Assembly (NCBI GenBank): GCA_023437225.1
Contig: JAEZGS010000017.1
Location: forward strand, 1 to 64,000
Length of the DNA: 64,000 nt
Origin: Bacteroidota bacterium
GTDB lineage: Bacteria; Bacteroidota; Bacteroidia; Chitinophagales; Chitinophagaceae
Reading direction: 5' to 3'
Each line of letters starts with the position of its first letter. The first letter of the stretch is position 1. Positions 1-7,956 of this stretch are shown one piece after another. Below the pieces are notes generated by a model that did no database searches, was not told the DNA's origin, and saw only the letters and a program-made list of their open reading frames with translations. Position numbers and translations under genes: made by a program.

Positions 1-40
1 AATGGGAAATGGGAAATGGGAAATGGGAAATGGGAAATGC
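1..40. repeat. Heptad array A (AATGGGA)n
   Basis: Five perfect tandem copies of the 7-base unit AATGGGA followed by a partial copy. The array runs into the left edge of the window, so its true length is unknown. It ends 12 bases from the stop codon of the lipoprotein gene on the minus strand. It has the same 7-base period as the other arrays of this window (2586, 10597, 11109, 29306, 29827, 47286, 47416, 47499, 49236, 49944) but a different unit. Its purine-rich strand is the plus strand, as in the left-hand arrays of the convergent gaps, so a partner gene may lie to the left. Confidence 0.9.
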
Positions 41-51
41 AATTTAAGCCG

Positions 52-474
52 TCAGAACATTTTGAGCTTCCACAAAACCTTTCCATTTTGCATGTAATAC
101 TTTACTTCGCCGCGATAGGCATTAAGATCCACCTGCTGCGATTCGTTGTAATTAGTGATATCCTGAACGTGCTGATCAAAAGAAAATATCATATTGTCGG
201 CATCAACAATTTTAAATCTTACATCTTTATATGGGAAGCCGGTGAAAACCTGGCGATACCGGGCATCTTTATACATCAATTCTTCTTTAGAGAGCGGCCA
301 TGAACCGTAACGTTCCCGGAAGTCTGCAATGCTTTGCACCAATACCATCGAAGGCTTAGCCCGCTGCTGATCACGTTTTGAGCGTACAGAGTATGTTGTA
401 TACTGGCAGCTTGCAAATGTGAGCACTAATGCAATCACTGGCAACAATGCAAGTGTATAATATCTGGAGTTCAT
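52..474 (-). CDS. Small lipoprotein of unknown function
   Basis: A 140-residue protein whose first 22 residues form a hydrophobic signal ending in LTFAS-C, a lipoprotein signal peptidase II site with Cys23 as the lipidated residue. The rest is soluble, polar and without a domain I recognise. It contains a Trp/Pro-rich RYGSWPLSKEEL stretch and ends in a short beta-rich segment. The reading frame is open further upstream, to 867, but that extension runs into the divergent gene and would bury the signal peptide; the ATG at 474 gives a clean lipoprotein start. It probably sits in the cell envelope. Function unknown. Confidence 0.7.
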   Translation of the reverse strand: MNSRYYTLALLPVIALVLTFASCQYTTYSVRSKRDQQRAKPSMVLVQSIADFRERYGSWPLSKEELMYKDARYRQVFTGFPYKDVRFKIVDADNMIFSFDQHVQDITNYNESQQVDLNAYRGEVKYYMQNGKVLWKLKMF

Positions 475-700
475 GGTAGCTGAAATAAAGTGCAATGGTA
501 CAACAAGTATGGAGCCTCTCCGCAAACTTATTGTATGAGCGGCTTGAAATGTTGTTATGCTTATCGTGTTGTTTACAATTCTGAAAAATCTGCGAAAAAC
601 ATTTAATATAAATAGGTTTTTATTGTTTACTTTGTAATCCAAAGTACTTTTTAAAATGATTTCTGAGGTGTTAAGTGCAGAGGTGGGGGTGAAACACCAA

Positions 701-1459
701 ATGTTTGTTTCAGCGGATTCTATCGTCCGGAAGATTTGGGGTAGGAGCGATACTGTCCTTTTCATCTTTGCGGGTGCTGCCGCGGAGTTTGCCGTGAACA
801 AGGCAGTAGACTGGCTGTATTTTACTGGTAAGCTTCCCTCCGATCCGTTAGGACGTTTGTTCAGCACCGTAGGCTATGCAAAGAGTATTGTGTTTGCACC
901 GACCCTGCAAGCTCATAAAGCCATCGACGCAATGACCAGGATACATAATAACGTTGAGCTTCATCGCGACTTAAAGATCCCGGACTGGGCTTATAGGGAC
1001 GTTCTGTTTATGCTGATCCATTATTCTATAGCTGCACACGAATTGTTGGAAACAAAGTTGACGGACGATGAAAAAGAGGAAGTGCACAATGTTTTTTATC
1101 GCGTTGGATGCAGGATGGGTCTTAAAGAACTTCCTTCCAATTATCATCAATGGAAAACCGCAAGAGAGGAGCACATGTTGAAAGATCTTTGCAGAAGTAG
1201 CTATACTGATGATCTCTTCAAACAATATAAAAAGCACCTGGGCATGCTACGCTTTTTTTTCCTGGTTGAGGTGCAAAAACTCCTGGTGCCAAAATATGTT
1301 CTCCAGGAGTTGGGATTTAATAGCATGACCATCGCAGGACCTTTGATCACCATATATAAGATGTTTAGATTTTTCAAAGCCGATTGGCTGATCAAAGATC
1401 TGTTGCTCCCTGCTGCTTATAAACTGCAGGTCAAAAAGTTGGATGTCCATGCTATATAA
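701..1459 (+). CDS. DUF2236 family (MpaB/latex-clearing-like) protein
   Basis: The protein of about 252 residues shows the DUF2236 pattern: an opening SADSIVRKIWG stretch, a glycine/alanine-rich segment (FAGAAAEF), DPLGRLFSTV, then a histidine-bearing helix around IHNNVELH and later YRDVLFMLIHYS. The family includes MpaB-type and latex-clearing protein oxygenases, which bind b-type haem; whether this member binds haem cannot be seen. I chose the ATG at 701 because a GGTGGGGGTG purine run precedes it and the domain begins directly after; an ATG at 656 in the same frame is possible. Two TM-like stretches near the C terminus are weak. It is divergent from the lipoprotein gene at 474. Confidence 0.7.
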   Translation: MFVSADSIVRKIWGRSDTVLFIFAGAAAEFAVNKAVDWLYFTGKLPSDPLGRLFSTVGYAKSIVFAPTLQAHKAIDAMTRIHNNVELHRDLKIPDWAYRDVLFMLIHYSIAAHELLETKLTDDEKEEVHNVFYRVGCRMGLKELPSNYHQWKTAREEHMLKDLCRSSYTDDLFKQYKKHLGMLRFFFLVEVQKLLVPKYVLQELGFNSMTIAGPLITIYKMFRFFKADWLIKDLLLPAAYKLQVKKLDVHAI

Positions 1460-1483
1460 TTTTCAATTCAAAACGTCAATACA

Positions 1484-1783
1484 ATGCATCACACCATGCT
1501 TCACAAACCGGTTATCACTAACATCATCAGCTCGATCTTTGGTCTTTTATTTCTTGCCATTGCAGTGCTCAATATGCTTTATGGCAACGATTTCTGGTTT
1601 GGCGTGATGATCGCCAACCTGTCACTGCTTTATTTTCCTCCGATTCCTGAAATGATCAGAAAGGTCACAGGCTTTTCCGTTCATTGGAGTGTAAAGTTGG
1701 TGATCGCATTGTTCATTCTCTGGTCGGCCGTTGGTGTGGGTGAACTATTCGACAAAATCGAAATGATGAAATCTGATATCTGA
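1484..1783 (+). CDS. Small integral membrane protein
   Basis: A 99-residue protein with about three hydrophobic segments (roughly residues 9-30, 34-50 and 68-88) and short polar ends. No family recognised. It follows the DUF2236 gene by 24 bases on the same strand, so the two are probably co-transcribed. Its stop codon abuts that of the convergent DUF4256 gene with no base in between. An ATG two codons further in (MLHKPV) could be the true start. Confidence 0.6.
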   Translation: MHHTMLHKPVITNIISSIFGLLFLAIAVLNMLYGNDFWFGVMIANLSLLYFPPIPEMIRKVTGFSVHWSVKLVIALFILWSAVGVGELFDKIEMMKSDI

Positions 1784-2353
1784 TCACACTGTCAACATAC
1801 CTCTGAAGCCTCTTGCGGCATAATAGGATGAAGCGCCGTTGTGATACGTAAAAACCCTTCCGTATCGAAAGTCGCCAAACAATGCGCCGCCGAGCTTCCT
1901 AACATCGGAAGGCGTTTTGAGCCAACTGGAAGTTTTTGTATCGAATGGCCCCAGGTCCTGCAATGCGCGATATTGATCTTCATCCAGCATCTCTATACCC
2001 ATTTCGTGGGCGAAGTCCATAGCATTATGTGCAGGCTTGTTTTCCTTTCGGGAGTCTAATGCATCCCTGTCATAACAGATGCTTCGCCGACCGGTTGGAG
2101 TTTCAGCGGAACAATCGCAAAATATATACGACCCGGTTTTCTCATCCTTGCCGATGACGTCCGGTTCGCCGCCTGTAGCTTCCATTTGATGCAGCGACCA
2201 TAGTTTGTCGGGGTTTGTTTGCAGTCGCAACTGCACATCGTCCCATTTGATATTTTTATGGCGATTCGCATGTTTGGTGAAACGTGTTTGCAAAACGGAG
2301 AGTAGTTCATCGGCCTGTTGCCGGGTAAGTTGTTTTTTTACTGTACTAGCCAC
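1784..2353 (-). CDS. DUF4256 domain protein
   Basis: A 189-residue soluble protein that spans a complete DUF4256 domain: TRQQADELLSVLQTRF near the start, then the conserved METATGGEPDVIG-like segment (here MEATGGEPDVIG), FCDCSAETPTGRRSICYDR, and the terminal GRVFTYHNGASSYYAARGFR. The family is common in Bacteroidota and Firmicutes and has no assigned function. No signal peptide or membrane segment is present, so it is cytoplasmic. It is convergent with the small membrane protein. Assignment is by motif recognition. Confidence 0.8.
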   Translation of the reverse strand: MASTVKKQLTRQQADELLSVLQTRFTKHANRHKNIKWDDVQLRLQTNPDKLWSLHQMEATGGEPDVIGKDEKTGSYIFCDCSAETPTGRRSICYDRDALDSRKENKPAHNAMDFAHEMGIEMLDEDQYRALQDLGPFDTKTSSWLKTPSDVRKLGGALFGDFRYGRVFTYHNGASSYYAARGFRGMLTV

Positions 2354-2394
2354 GGGAGAATATTTGAATTCTAAGGTAAAATTTCAATTGCAAT

Positions 2395-2426
2395 TTTGGA
2401 TAGAACCGTTCGAATCCGTAATATTG
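2395..2426 (+). promoter_or_regulatory. Promoter of tRNA-Leu
   Basis: TTTG at 2395-2398 and TAATATTG at 2419-2426 are 20 bases apart, close to the Bacteroidota consensus TTTG-N19-TAnnTTTG with one mismatch in the -7 box. The following leader GCCCTCCCAAT resembles the GCACTCCCAAC leader of the tRNA-Val and tRNA-Lys genes of this window. Confidence 0.6.
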
Positions 2427-2443
2427 CCCTCCCAATTCAGCGA

Positions 2444-2527
2444 GCCCTGGTGGCGGAACTGGTAGACGCGCTGGACTCAAAATCCAGTGATAGCAATATC
2501 GTATCGGTTCGATTCCGATCTAGGGCA
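2444..2527 (+). tRNA. tRNA-Leu(CAA)
   Basis: The acceptor GCCCTGG pairs with CTAGGGC (one G-T pair). The D arm carries GGTAGACGC, the anticodon stem CTGGA/TCCAG encloses the loop CTCAAAA, giving anticodon CAA, and a long variable arm typical of class II tRNAs is followed by GGTTCGATTCC in the T arm. No CCA is encoded. It reads the UUG codon. Confidence 0.96.
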
Positions 2528-2533
2528 CAGACA

Positions 2534-2572
2534 AAAGCCTTGATTCTTAAACGATCAAGGCTTTGTATTTTT
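2534..2572 (+). terminator. Rho-independent terminator of tRNA-Leu
   Basis: AAAGCCTTGAT (2534-2544) and ATCAAGGCTTT (2554-2564) form a perfect 11-pair stem with a 9-base loop, followed by the T-rich tail GTATTTTTA. It lies seven bases after the tRNA end. Confidence 0.9.
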
Positions 2573-2585
2573 ATGATTGATCTAC

Positions 2586-2660
2586 CGCTTTCTGCTTCCC
2601 GCTTTCCGCTTCCCGCTTTCTGTTTCCCGCTTCCCGCTTTCTGCTTTCCGCTTTCCGTTA
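2586..2660. repeat. Heptad array B (CGCTTTC/TGCTTCC)n
   Basis: About ten and a half tandem units of 7 bases alternate between CGCTTTC, CGCTTCC, TGCTTCC and TGTTTCC, in strict 7-base register. It is the same unit family as arrays G, J and K. It lies between the tRNA-Leu terminator and the next gene and has no inverted partner nearby. The interval 2661-2782 that follows holds a TATTTTG box (2746-2752) and no gene. Confidence 0.9.
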
Positions 2661-2782
2661 ATCACAACAACTCTTTTTCGGAAATAAAATTTTCCTCATC
2701 ACTCTCCATATCTGCCGGATAATTTTCATACTGCGAAATTGTTGCTATTTTGGATGCATATCGTCTGTCCAAAGTTACTATT

Positions 2783-4027
2783 ATGATAAAAATCGGCTTA
2801 ATCCGTGAAGGAAAAATTCCCAGCGATAACCGCGTGGCCCTGACTCCCGCTCAATGTAAATGGATAAAGAAAAACCTGCCTGAAGTATCCATACATGTGC
2901 AATCCTCGAGCACCCGCTGCTTTTCCGACAAAGAATATATCAACGCCGGAATTGAAGTGTCTGACAATGTTGATCAATGCGACATACTGCTCGGCATCAA
3001 GGAAGTTCCTGTTTCTATGTTGCTTCCTAATAAAAAATATCTCTTCTTTTCACATACAAAGAAAAAACAACCTCAAAACCAGCAATTGTTTCGTGCACTT
3101 CTCGACAACGGAATTACTCTTATTGATTACGAATGCCTGGAACACGAAGATGGTCAGCGGATTTTGGGCTTTGGATTTTTCGCGGGAGTAGTAGGTGCGC
3201 ATAACGGGATAATGGCCTATGGCAATAGAACAGGCGCTTATTCACTGGAGAGAGTCTACAAGCAAAACAGTTTACGCGAACTGATCCATACTTACTTTGG
3301 ACTTAAGCTTCCAAATATAAAGATCGCTGTTACCGGCTCCGGTCGCGTTGCTCATGGCATCCTCGAAGTGATGACGCTCATGGAGATCATTGAAGTTGAG
3401 CCGGAAGAATATTTGCAAAGAAACTTTCCTTATCCTGTGTTTACACAGTTAAAAGGTGCGGGTCTGTACCAACATGTGCTGACAGGTAACTATAATCGCG
3501 ACGATTTTCACGCCCGGCCGGCGGATTATATTTGCAAATTCCATGAATACGTAAGCACCACGGATATCCTCATGAATGGAATTTATTGGGATACGCAGAT
3601 ACCACGTTTGTTCGAGATCGAAAACATCAACGACGATGATTTCAATATTAGAACCATCGCAGATATAACTGACGATAAAGGTGGATCAGTGCCCTGCAAT
3701 CTTGGTGATTCAACGATCGAAGATCCTGTCTATGGAATTGATCGCACAACTCGCCAGATCACTGCACCATATCTTCCGAACTCCATCGATATAATGGCTG
3801 TGGGTAATCTTCCCAATGAACTCCCACGAGATGCCTCCCGGTATTTTGGTGAGATGCTCATCAAACATGTAATGCACGACCTGGTGACGAATGGGTCAGA
3901 GATGATTGACAATGCTACCATTATTCGTAGCGGCAAAATCACTCCGCGATATGCATATTTGAAAGATTATGCATACGAAAACCAAACCGTTACAGCGACA
4001 GGTAATAATCTTTCATCATTTCAATAA
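2783..4027 (+). CDS. Saccharopine/alanine dehydrogenase-like NAD(P) oxidoreductase
   Basis: A 414-residue enzyme of the alanine dehydrogenase/PNT superfamily. The N-terminal domain begins with GLIREGKIPSDNRVALTP (about residues 5-22), the substrate-binding arginine/lysine signature of AlaDH, PNT and lysine-forming saccharopine dehydrogenase. GIKEVP follows at about 71-76, and a Rossmann dinucleotide motif TGSGRVAHG lies at about 184-192. The C-terminal half with DITDDKGGSVPCNL resembles the LYS1-like group more than classical alanine dehydrogenase. Substrate cannot be fixed from sequence alone. The ATG at 2783 was chosen because the family's conserved start follows at once; a codon at 2750 would add 11 unconserved residues. 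The 3' end overlaps the convergent trmN by 38 bases. Confidence 0.75.
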   Translation: MIKIGLIREGKIPSDNRVALTPAQCKWIKKNLPEVSIHVQSSSTRCFSDKEYINAGIEVSDNVDQCDILLGIKEVPVSMLLPNKKYLFFSHTKKKQPQNQQLFRALLDNGITLIDYECLEHEDGQRILGFGFFAGVVGAHNGIMAYGNRTGAYSLERVYKQNSLRELIHTYFGLKLPNIKIAVTGSGRVAHGILEVMTLMEIIEVEPEEYLQRNFPYPVFTQLKGAGLYQHVLTGNYNRDDFHARPADYICKFHEYVSTTDILMNGIYWDTQIPRLFEIENINDDDFNIRTIADITDDKGGSVPCNLGDSTIEDPVYGIDRTTRQITAPYLPNSIDIMAVGNLPNELPRDASRYFGEMLIKHVMHDLVTNGSEMIDNATIIRSGKITPRYAYLKDYAYENQTVTATGNNLSSFQ

Positions 4028-4715
4028 ATGCTTCGCTGTACTCATTTTTACCACGAATCGAAATTTCTTCAGTGATCATATTACATGGATCTTGTTGAAG
4101 GAGTAACATCGCACGGAAGTAATCATGTTTTAATGTCTGTCTCACAAAGGTGGCGCGACTTAGATAGAAACCGTTTTGTACAGCCATGGATTTAAATGAA
4201 TCGTAACGATGATAGGGTAGAAGCACGGCGAGCTTTCCTGAATTGTTCAGAAATTTTAGAGAAAGATTGATAAGGTCGCGGAAACCAAAGCTTATGCTGT
4301 GTTTTGCCAGTTGTTCAGCTTCTGAATCGGAAGGAAGGTCATTCTCATAAAACGGTGGATTGGAAATAATGAGATCATATTTTTTTCCAAAATCAAAAGT
4401 CCTTGCATCGCTGTTGAAGATCTGGAATCTTTCTTTCCATTCGTTTTGAGATATGTTTTCGCTGAGCTGCGAATAACAATCTGTGTTGATCTCAATGCCA
4501 TCGATGTTTGCATCAAGTTGCTGAGCGAGCATCATCATCAACAAGCCGGTACCACTGCCAACATCTAATACAGAGGTTAAATGGCTCGAATGCGATGCAA
4601 CCCATGAGCCGAACAAACATGCATCTGTGCACACTTTCATGGCACAGCGTTCCTGGTGAATGATAAATTGTTTGAACCGGAAGTAAGTGTTTGCCACAAC
4701 TTGATAGTTTACCAC
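3990..4715 (-). CDS. trmN: tRNA1(Val) (adenine37-N6)-methyltransferase
   Basis: A 241-residue class I SAM methyltransferase of the YfiC/TrmN6 type. The opening FRFKQFIIHQERCAMKV is typical of this family. The SAM-binding loop is DVGSGTG at about residues 51-57, the acidic end of strand 2 is IDGIEIN, and the adenine-N6 catalytic motif NPPF is at 119-122. In E. coli the enzyme makes m6A37 in tRNA-Val(cmo5UAC). The GTG start overlaps the end of tsaD by 7 bases, so the two genes are translated from one transcript. The 3' end overlaps the convergent dehydrogenase gene by 38 bases. Confidence 0.88.
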   Translation of the reverse strand: MVNYQVVANTYFRFKQFIIHQERCAMKVCTDACLFGSWVASHSSHLTSVLDVGSGTGLLMMMLAQQLDANIDGIEINTDCYSQLSENISQNEWKERFQIFNSDARTFDFGKKYDLIISNPPFYENDLPSDSEAEQLAKHSISFGFRDLINLSLKFLNNSGKLAVLLPYHRYDSFKSMAVQNGFYLSRATFVRQTLKHDYFRAMLLLQQDPCNMITEEISIRGKNEYSEAFIEMMKDYYLSL

Positions 4716-5713
4716 TCTGCACGTGCAGATGGTTGTATACTTAATGGCGCAAAGTCACCTTCCTTAAACTTATAATAGGCGGAAATTGCAATCATCGCCG
4801 CATTGTCTGTGCAATACTCGAACGCAGGCACATATGTGTTCCAGCCTGCTTTCTGTCCCATCTCGATAAATGAGTTTCGCAGTCCGCTATTTGCAGAAAC
4901 ACCTCCTGCAAGACAAATATGTTTTATGCCTGTGGCCAGCGCGGCTTTTTTCAACTTATTCAAAAGAATGGTAACAATTCTTTTTTGAATCGATGCACAT
5001 ATATCATCCAGGTTGTTTTGGACAAAAAAGGGATCGTTTGCAGTATTGTCCTTTAGAAAATAAAGAATTGCCGTCTTCAAACCACTAAAACTGAAATTAA
5101 GTCCCTGTATCTGTGGCTCCGGAAACTTAAAGCGTTCAGCGTTTCCTTTCACGGCATACCGGTCGATCAATGGTCCTCCCGGATACGGAAGGCCGAGTAT
5201 TTTTGCGGATTTATCAAATGCCTCACCTGCAGCGTCGTCCAGTGTTTCTCCAATTACTTCCATGGAAGTGGGGGAATTACATTTTACAATTTGTGTATGG
5301 CCTCCGCTAACAGTAAGACAAAGGAAAGGGAATGATGGCTTTGGTTCATCAATCAGGTTTGCCATAACATGCGCCTGCATATGATGCACCGCAATTAATG
5401 GAATATCTAATGATGCCGATAATGATTTTGCGAACTGTGACCCCACCAGCAATGAACCAATAAGTCCCGGTGCCTGGGTGAATGCAATGGCAGAAAGATC
5501 TTTCAATTCTACGCCCGCTTCCTTTAATGCCTTATCCACTACAGGCACAATGTTTTGCATGTGCGCGCGTGATGCCAGTTCAGGAACTACTCCGCCATAT
5601 TCTTCATGTACTTTTTGAGTGGCAATATGATTTGACAAAATCTTTCCATCTACACAAATGGAAGCCGATGTTTCATCGCACGAGGACTCAATCGCAAGGA
5701 TCCTGATCAACAT
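4709..5713 (-). CDS. tsaD: tRNA N6-threonylcarbamoyladenosine transferase
   Basis: A 334-residue protein of normal length for TsaD (Kae1/YgjD). It begins with LAIESSCDETS, has ELASRAH at about 46-51 and the metal-binding HHMQAH at about 110-115, and later ASGGHTQ-like (VSGGHTQIV) and GGVSANSGLR nucleotide-binding segments with CTDNAAMIA near the end. It transfers the threonylcarbamoyl group to A37 of ANN-reading tRNAs, working with TsaB and TsaE, which are not in the window. It is the first gene of a tsaD-trmN pair. A convincing assignment. Confidence 0.96.
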   Translation of the reverse strand: MLIRILAIESSCDETSASICVDGKILSNHIATQKVHEEYGGVVPELASRAHMQNIVPVVDKALKEAGVELKDLSAIAFTQAPGLIGSLLVGSQFAKSLSASLDIPLIAVHHMQAHVMANLIDEPKPSFPFLCLTVSGGHTQIVKCNSPTSMEVIGETLDDAAGEAFDKSAKILGLPYPGGPLIDRYAVKGNAERFKFPEPQIQGLNFSFSGLKTAILYFLKDNTANDPFFVQNNLDDICASIQKRIVTILLNKLKKAALATGIKHICLAGGVSANSGLRNSFIEMGQKAGWNTYVPAFEYCTDNAAMIAISAYYKFKEGDFAPLSIQPSARAEW

Positions 5714-5738
5714 ATTTTATTTAAAGCCGCAAGCTAAA

Positions 5739-6989
5739 TCATTTACTTCTTATCGCCACCACGGGATCCATTCGTGATGCGATCGAAGCAGGAGCAATGC
5801 CCGCAATGATTCCAACCAACACACAGATACTGATTGCCATGATCATGATATCGAAAGAGATAAACAACGGAAATCCTAGTACTGCGCTAAATATCTGGGT
5901 GAGTATGAACACCAGCAGTAAACCGATTGCGCCTCCCATGATACATAAGAATGCAGATTCGAGCAGGAACTCTGTAAGTATCGTAGATCTCGGTGCACCA
6001 AGTGCTTTCTTAAGTCCGATCTGACTGGTGCGTTCGCGCACAGTAACAAACATGATATTAGCAACACCAAACATCCCAACAACGAGCGACAATGCAGCTA
6101 TTGCCCAACCACCTTTGTTGATGTTGCCAAAGATATCGCTGGCGAATTGGCTGAATGCATCTACGTCATTCAGAGAAAAATCATCGTCCTGCGTGGGCTT
6201 CAACTTTCTCAGTGAGCGCATAGCGCCCTGCAATTCGTCTTTCAGTGCTGCAATAGGCACATCATCCTGCGCTTTGACAATGATTTTTGGGTTGGCCCAT
6301 TTTTCGGGAATCAGTGTTTTAAAATAACCGCGTGACATGATGATGCTTTTGTCAAATTCCCAACCGCCGATGATGCTCTTTCCCTGCTTTTTGATCAATC
6401 CTGCTACCACCGCGGTTTTGCCGCCCTTTAATTGTACTTCCTGGCCCAATGCTTTAACCGGGTTTCCAAATAAAACTTCTGCAACCTCATTCCCCATAAG
6501 GATGGCATTCGATGAGAAGTCATAGTCAGATTGCTGTAATGAACGACCCAGCACAACTTCAACGTTTTGTATGGCGAGGAAATCCTGCGTTACTCCGTAA
6601 TAAACTATACCTGAGAACAGATTGTCCTGGAACTCCACATTTTCAACAATGTCCATTTCAAACGCAACATGCGAAGCAAGTTTTACCTTGTTTCTAAGTG
6701 CTTCCATCTCCTCGAATTTTGGCTCTGGTCGTTTAATGTATTTCCACCATGGATAATCATTGCCACCGGAGTACTCCCATTTATCAACATATACAGTATT
6801 GCTTCCGAGCGACTTAATGTCCTTTTGTATGGCCTGTTCCAGACTGTTTACTGTAGAAAGTACACTGATGATGCAAAAGATACCGATGGTAACGCCGAAC
6901 AAGGAAAGGAAGGTTCTTAATTTGTTCGACCTGAATTCCTGCAACGCCATTTTAAGGCTGCTCCAGGTTATTTCAAGAAATTTTCGCAT
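5739..6989 (-). CDS. MacB-type ABC transporter permease
   Basis: A 416-residue permease of the MacB/FtsX type. One membrane helix lies near residues 20-42 (LRTFLSLFGVTIGIFCIISVL), followed by a periplasmic MacB core domain of about 240 residues. Three C-terminal helices then form the FtsX domain, with the typical VTVRERTSQIGLKKALGA loop after the first of them and a conserved RMDPVVAIR end. Such permeases form mechanotransmission machines that export peptides, lipids or lipoproteins with a separate ATPase and a membrane-fusion protein, neither of which is encoded nearby. It lies 25 bases upstream of tsaD on the same strand. Confidence 0.88.
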   Translation of the reverse strand: MRKFLEITWSSLKMALQEFRSNKLRTFLSLFGVTIGIFCIISVLSTVNSLEQAIQKDIKSLGSNTVYVDKWEYSGGNDYPWWKYIKRPEPKFEEMEALRNKVKLASHVAFEMDIVENVEFQDNLFSGIVYYGVTQDFLAIQNVEVVLGRSLQQSDYDFSSNAILMGNEVAEVLFGNPVKALGQEVQLKGGKTAVVAGLIKKQGKSIIGGWEFDKSIIMSRGYFKTLIPEKWANPKIIVKAQDDVPIAALKDELQGAMRSLRKLKPTQDDDFSLNDVDAFSQFASDIFGNINKGGWAIAALSLVVGMFGVANIMFVTVRERTSQIGLKKALGAPRSTILTEFLLESAFLCIMGGAIGLLLVFILTQIFSAVLGFPLFISFDIMIMAISICVLVGIIAGIAPASIASRMDPVVAIRSK

Positions 6990-7081
6990 GTTTCAAATGT
7001 AAAACATAGTTTCATTGATGTTGATAAAATTTACTTGAATGGCAGATGAACCATAAGAGTTTACGCAAACAACCATTTGAT

Positions 7082-7951
7082 ATGATACAAATTGAAACGA
7101 ATGAAATGCTTGTTAAGATAAATGAAGCAGGTGCGGAGTTGACAAGTGTGTTTCATAAACGATTTGAACTGGAATACATGTGGAAAGGAGACCCACAATT
7201 CTGGGCTAAGCATTCTCCTGTATTATTTCCAGTTGTCGGTGCTTTAAAAGAAAATAAGTATTACTACCACTTTGAGTCTTACAATCTGCCACGTCATGGT
7301 TTCGCTCGTGAGAGAACCTTTCAGCTTCTCAACCAAGAAGCGGACAAGGCAACTTTTGTATTGAAAAGCGATGAGAAAAGCCTTGCGATCTATCCATTTC
7401 ATTTTGAGTTCCTGGTAAATTACGAGGTCCGAGACAGCTCCCTGAACGTGTCCTACGAAATCATTAACACAGGAAATGAAGAAATGTATTTTTCACTGGG
7501 AGCACATCCGGCATTTGCGGTACCACTGACCAACGACACACATTATGAGGATTATTTCTTATTATTTGAAAAGCCCGAGAATGCCAACAGGTGGCCGATT
7601 TCAGCGGATGGCCTGATTGAGCCGGAGTCAAAGGGATTTCTAAGCGGAACGAAAAAGCTTGCATTAAGGAAAGACTTGTTTTATGAAGACGCGCTTGTCT
7701 TCAAGGATCTGAAATCTGAAAAGATTTCCATCAAAAGCGATTTTCATGAACACGGACTGGACTTTTTCTTTGAAGGTTTCCCGTATTTCGGCATATGGGC
7801 GGCAAAAAATGCACCTTTCGTGTGCCTCGAACCATGGTGCGGAATTGCAGACAGTGTGAATGCCGACCAGCAGCTCGTTCATAAAGAAGGAATCAATAGG
7901 TTGGCACCCACTAAATCGTTTAAGCGAAACTGGAGTATTTCTATTTATTGA
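7082..7951 (+). CDS. Aldose 1-epimerase family protein (LacX-like)
   Basis: A 289-residue protein with the galactose mutarotase-like fold. It opens with the usual IETNEMLVKINEAGAELTSV, then MWKGDPQFWAKHSPVLFPVVG and the catalytic-histidine segments LPRHGFAR (about residue 80) and LGAHPAFAVP (about 153), and ends with PFVCLEPWCGIAD. This is the LacX/YeaD-like branch, which acts on aldose sugars or sugar phosphates; the substrate is not known. The ATG at 7082 gives the family's usual beginning; an ATG at 7046 in frame would add 12 residues. It ends five bases before the convergent YitT gene. Confidence 0.82.
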   Translation: MIQIETNEMLVKINEAGAELTSVFHKRFELEYMWKGDPQFWAKHSPVLFPVVGALKENKYYYHFESYNLPRHGFARERTFQLLNQEADKATFVLKSDEKSLAIYPFHFEFLVNYEVRDSSLNVSYEIINTGNEEMYFSLGAHPAFAVPLTNDTHYEDYFLLFEKPENANRWPISADGLIEPESKGFLSGTKKLALRKDLFYEDALVFKDLKSEKISIKSDFHEHGLDFFFEGFPYFGIWAAKNAPFVCLEPWCGIADSVNADQQLVHKEGINRLAPTKSFKRNWSISIY

Positions 7952-7956
7952 GTTGC

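Noticed and set aside
1..40. Possible CRISPR array in the heptad repeats
   Set aside because: The units are 7 bases long and directly adjacent, with no spacers; no cas genes are in the window. The same holds for the other arrays.
475..867. N-terminal extension of the lipoprotein frame at 52-867 (minus)
   Set aside because: It runs into the divergent DUF2236 gene and would bury the lipoprotein signal peptide that starts at 474.
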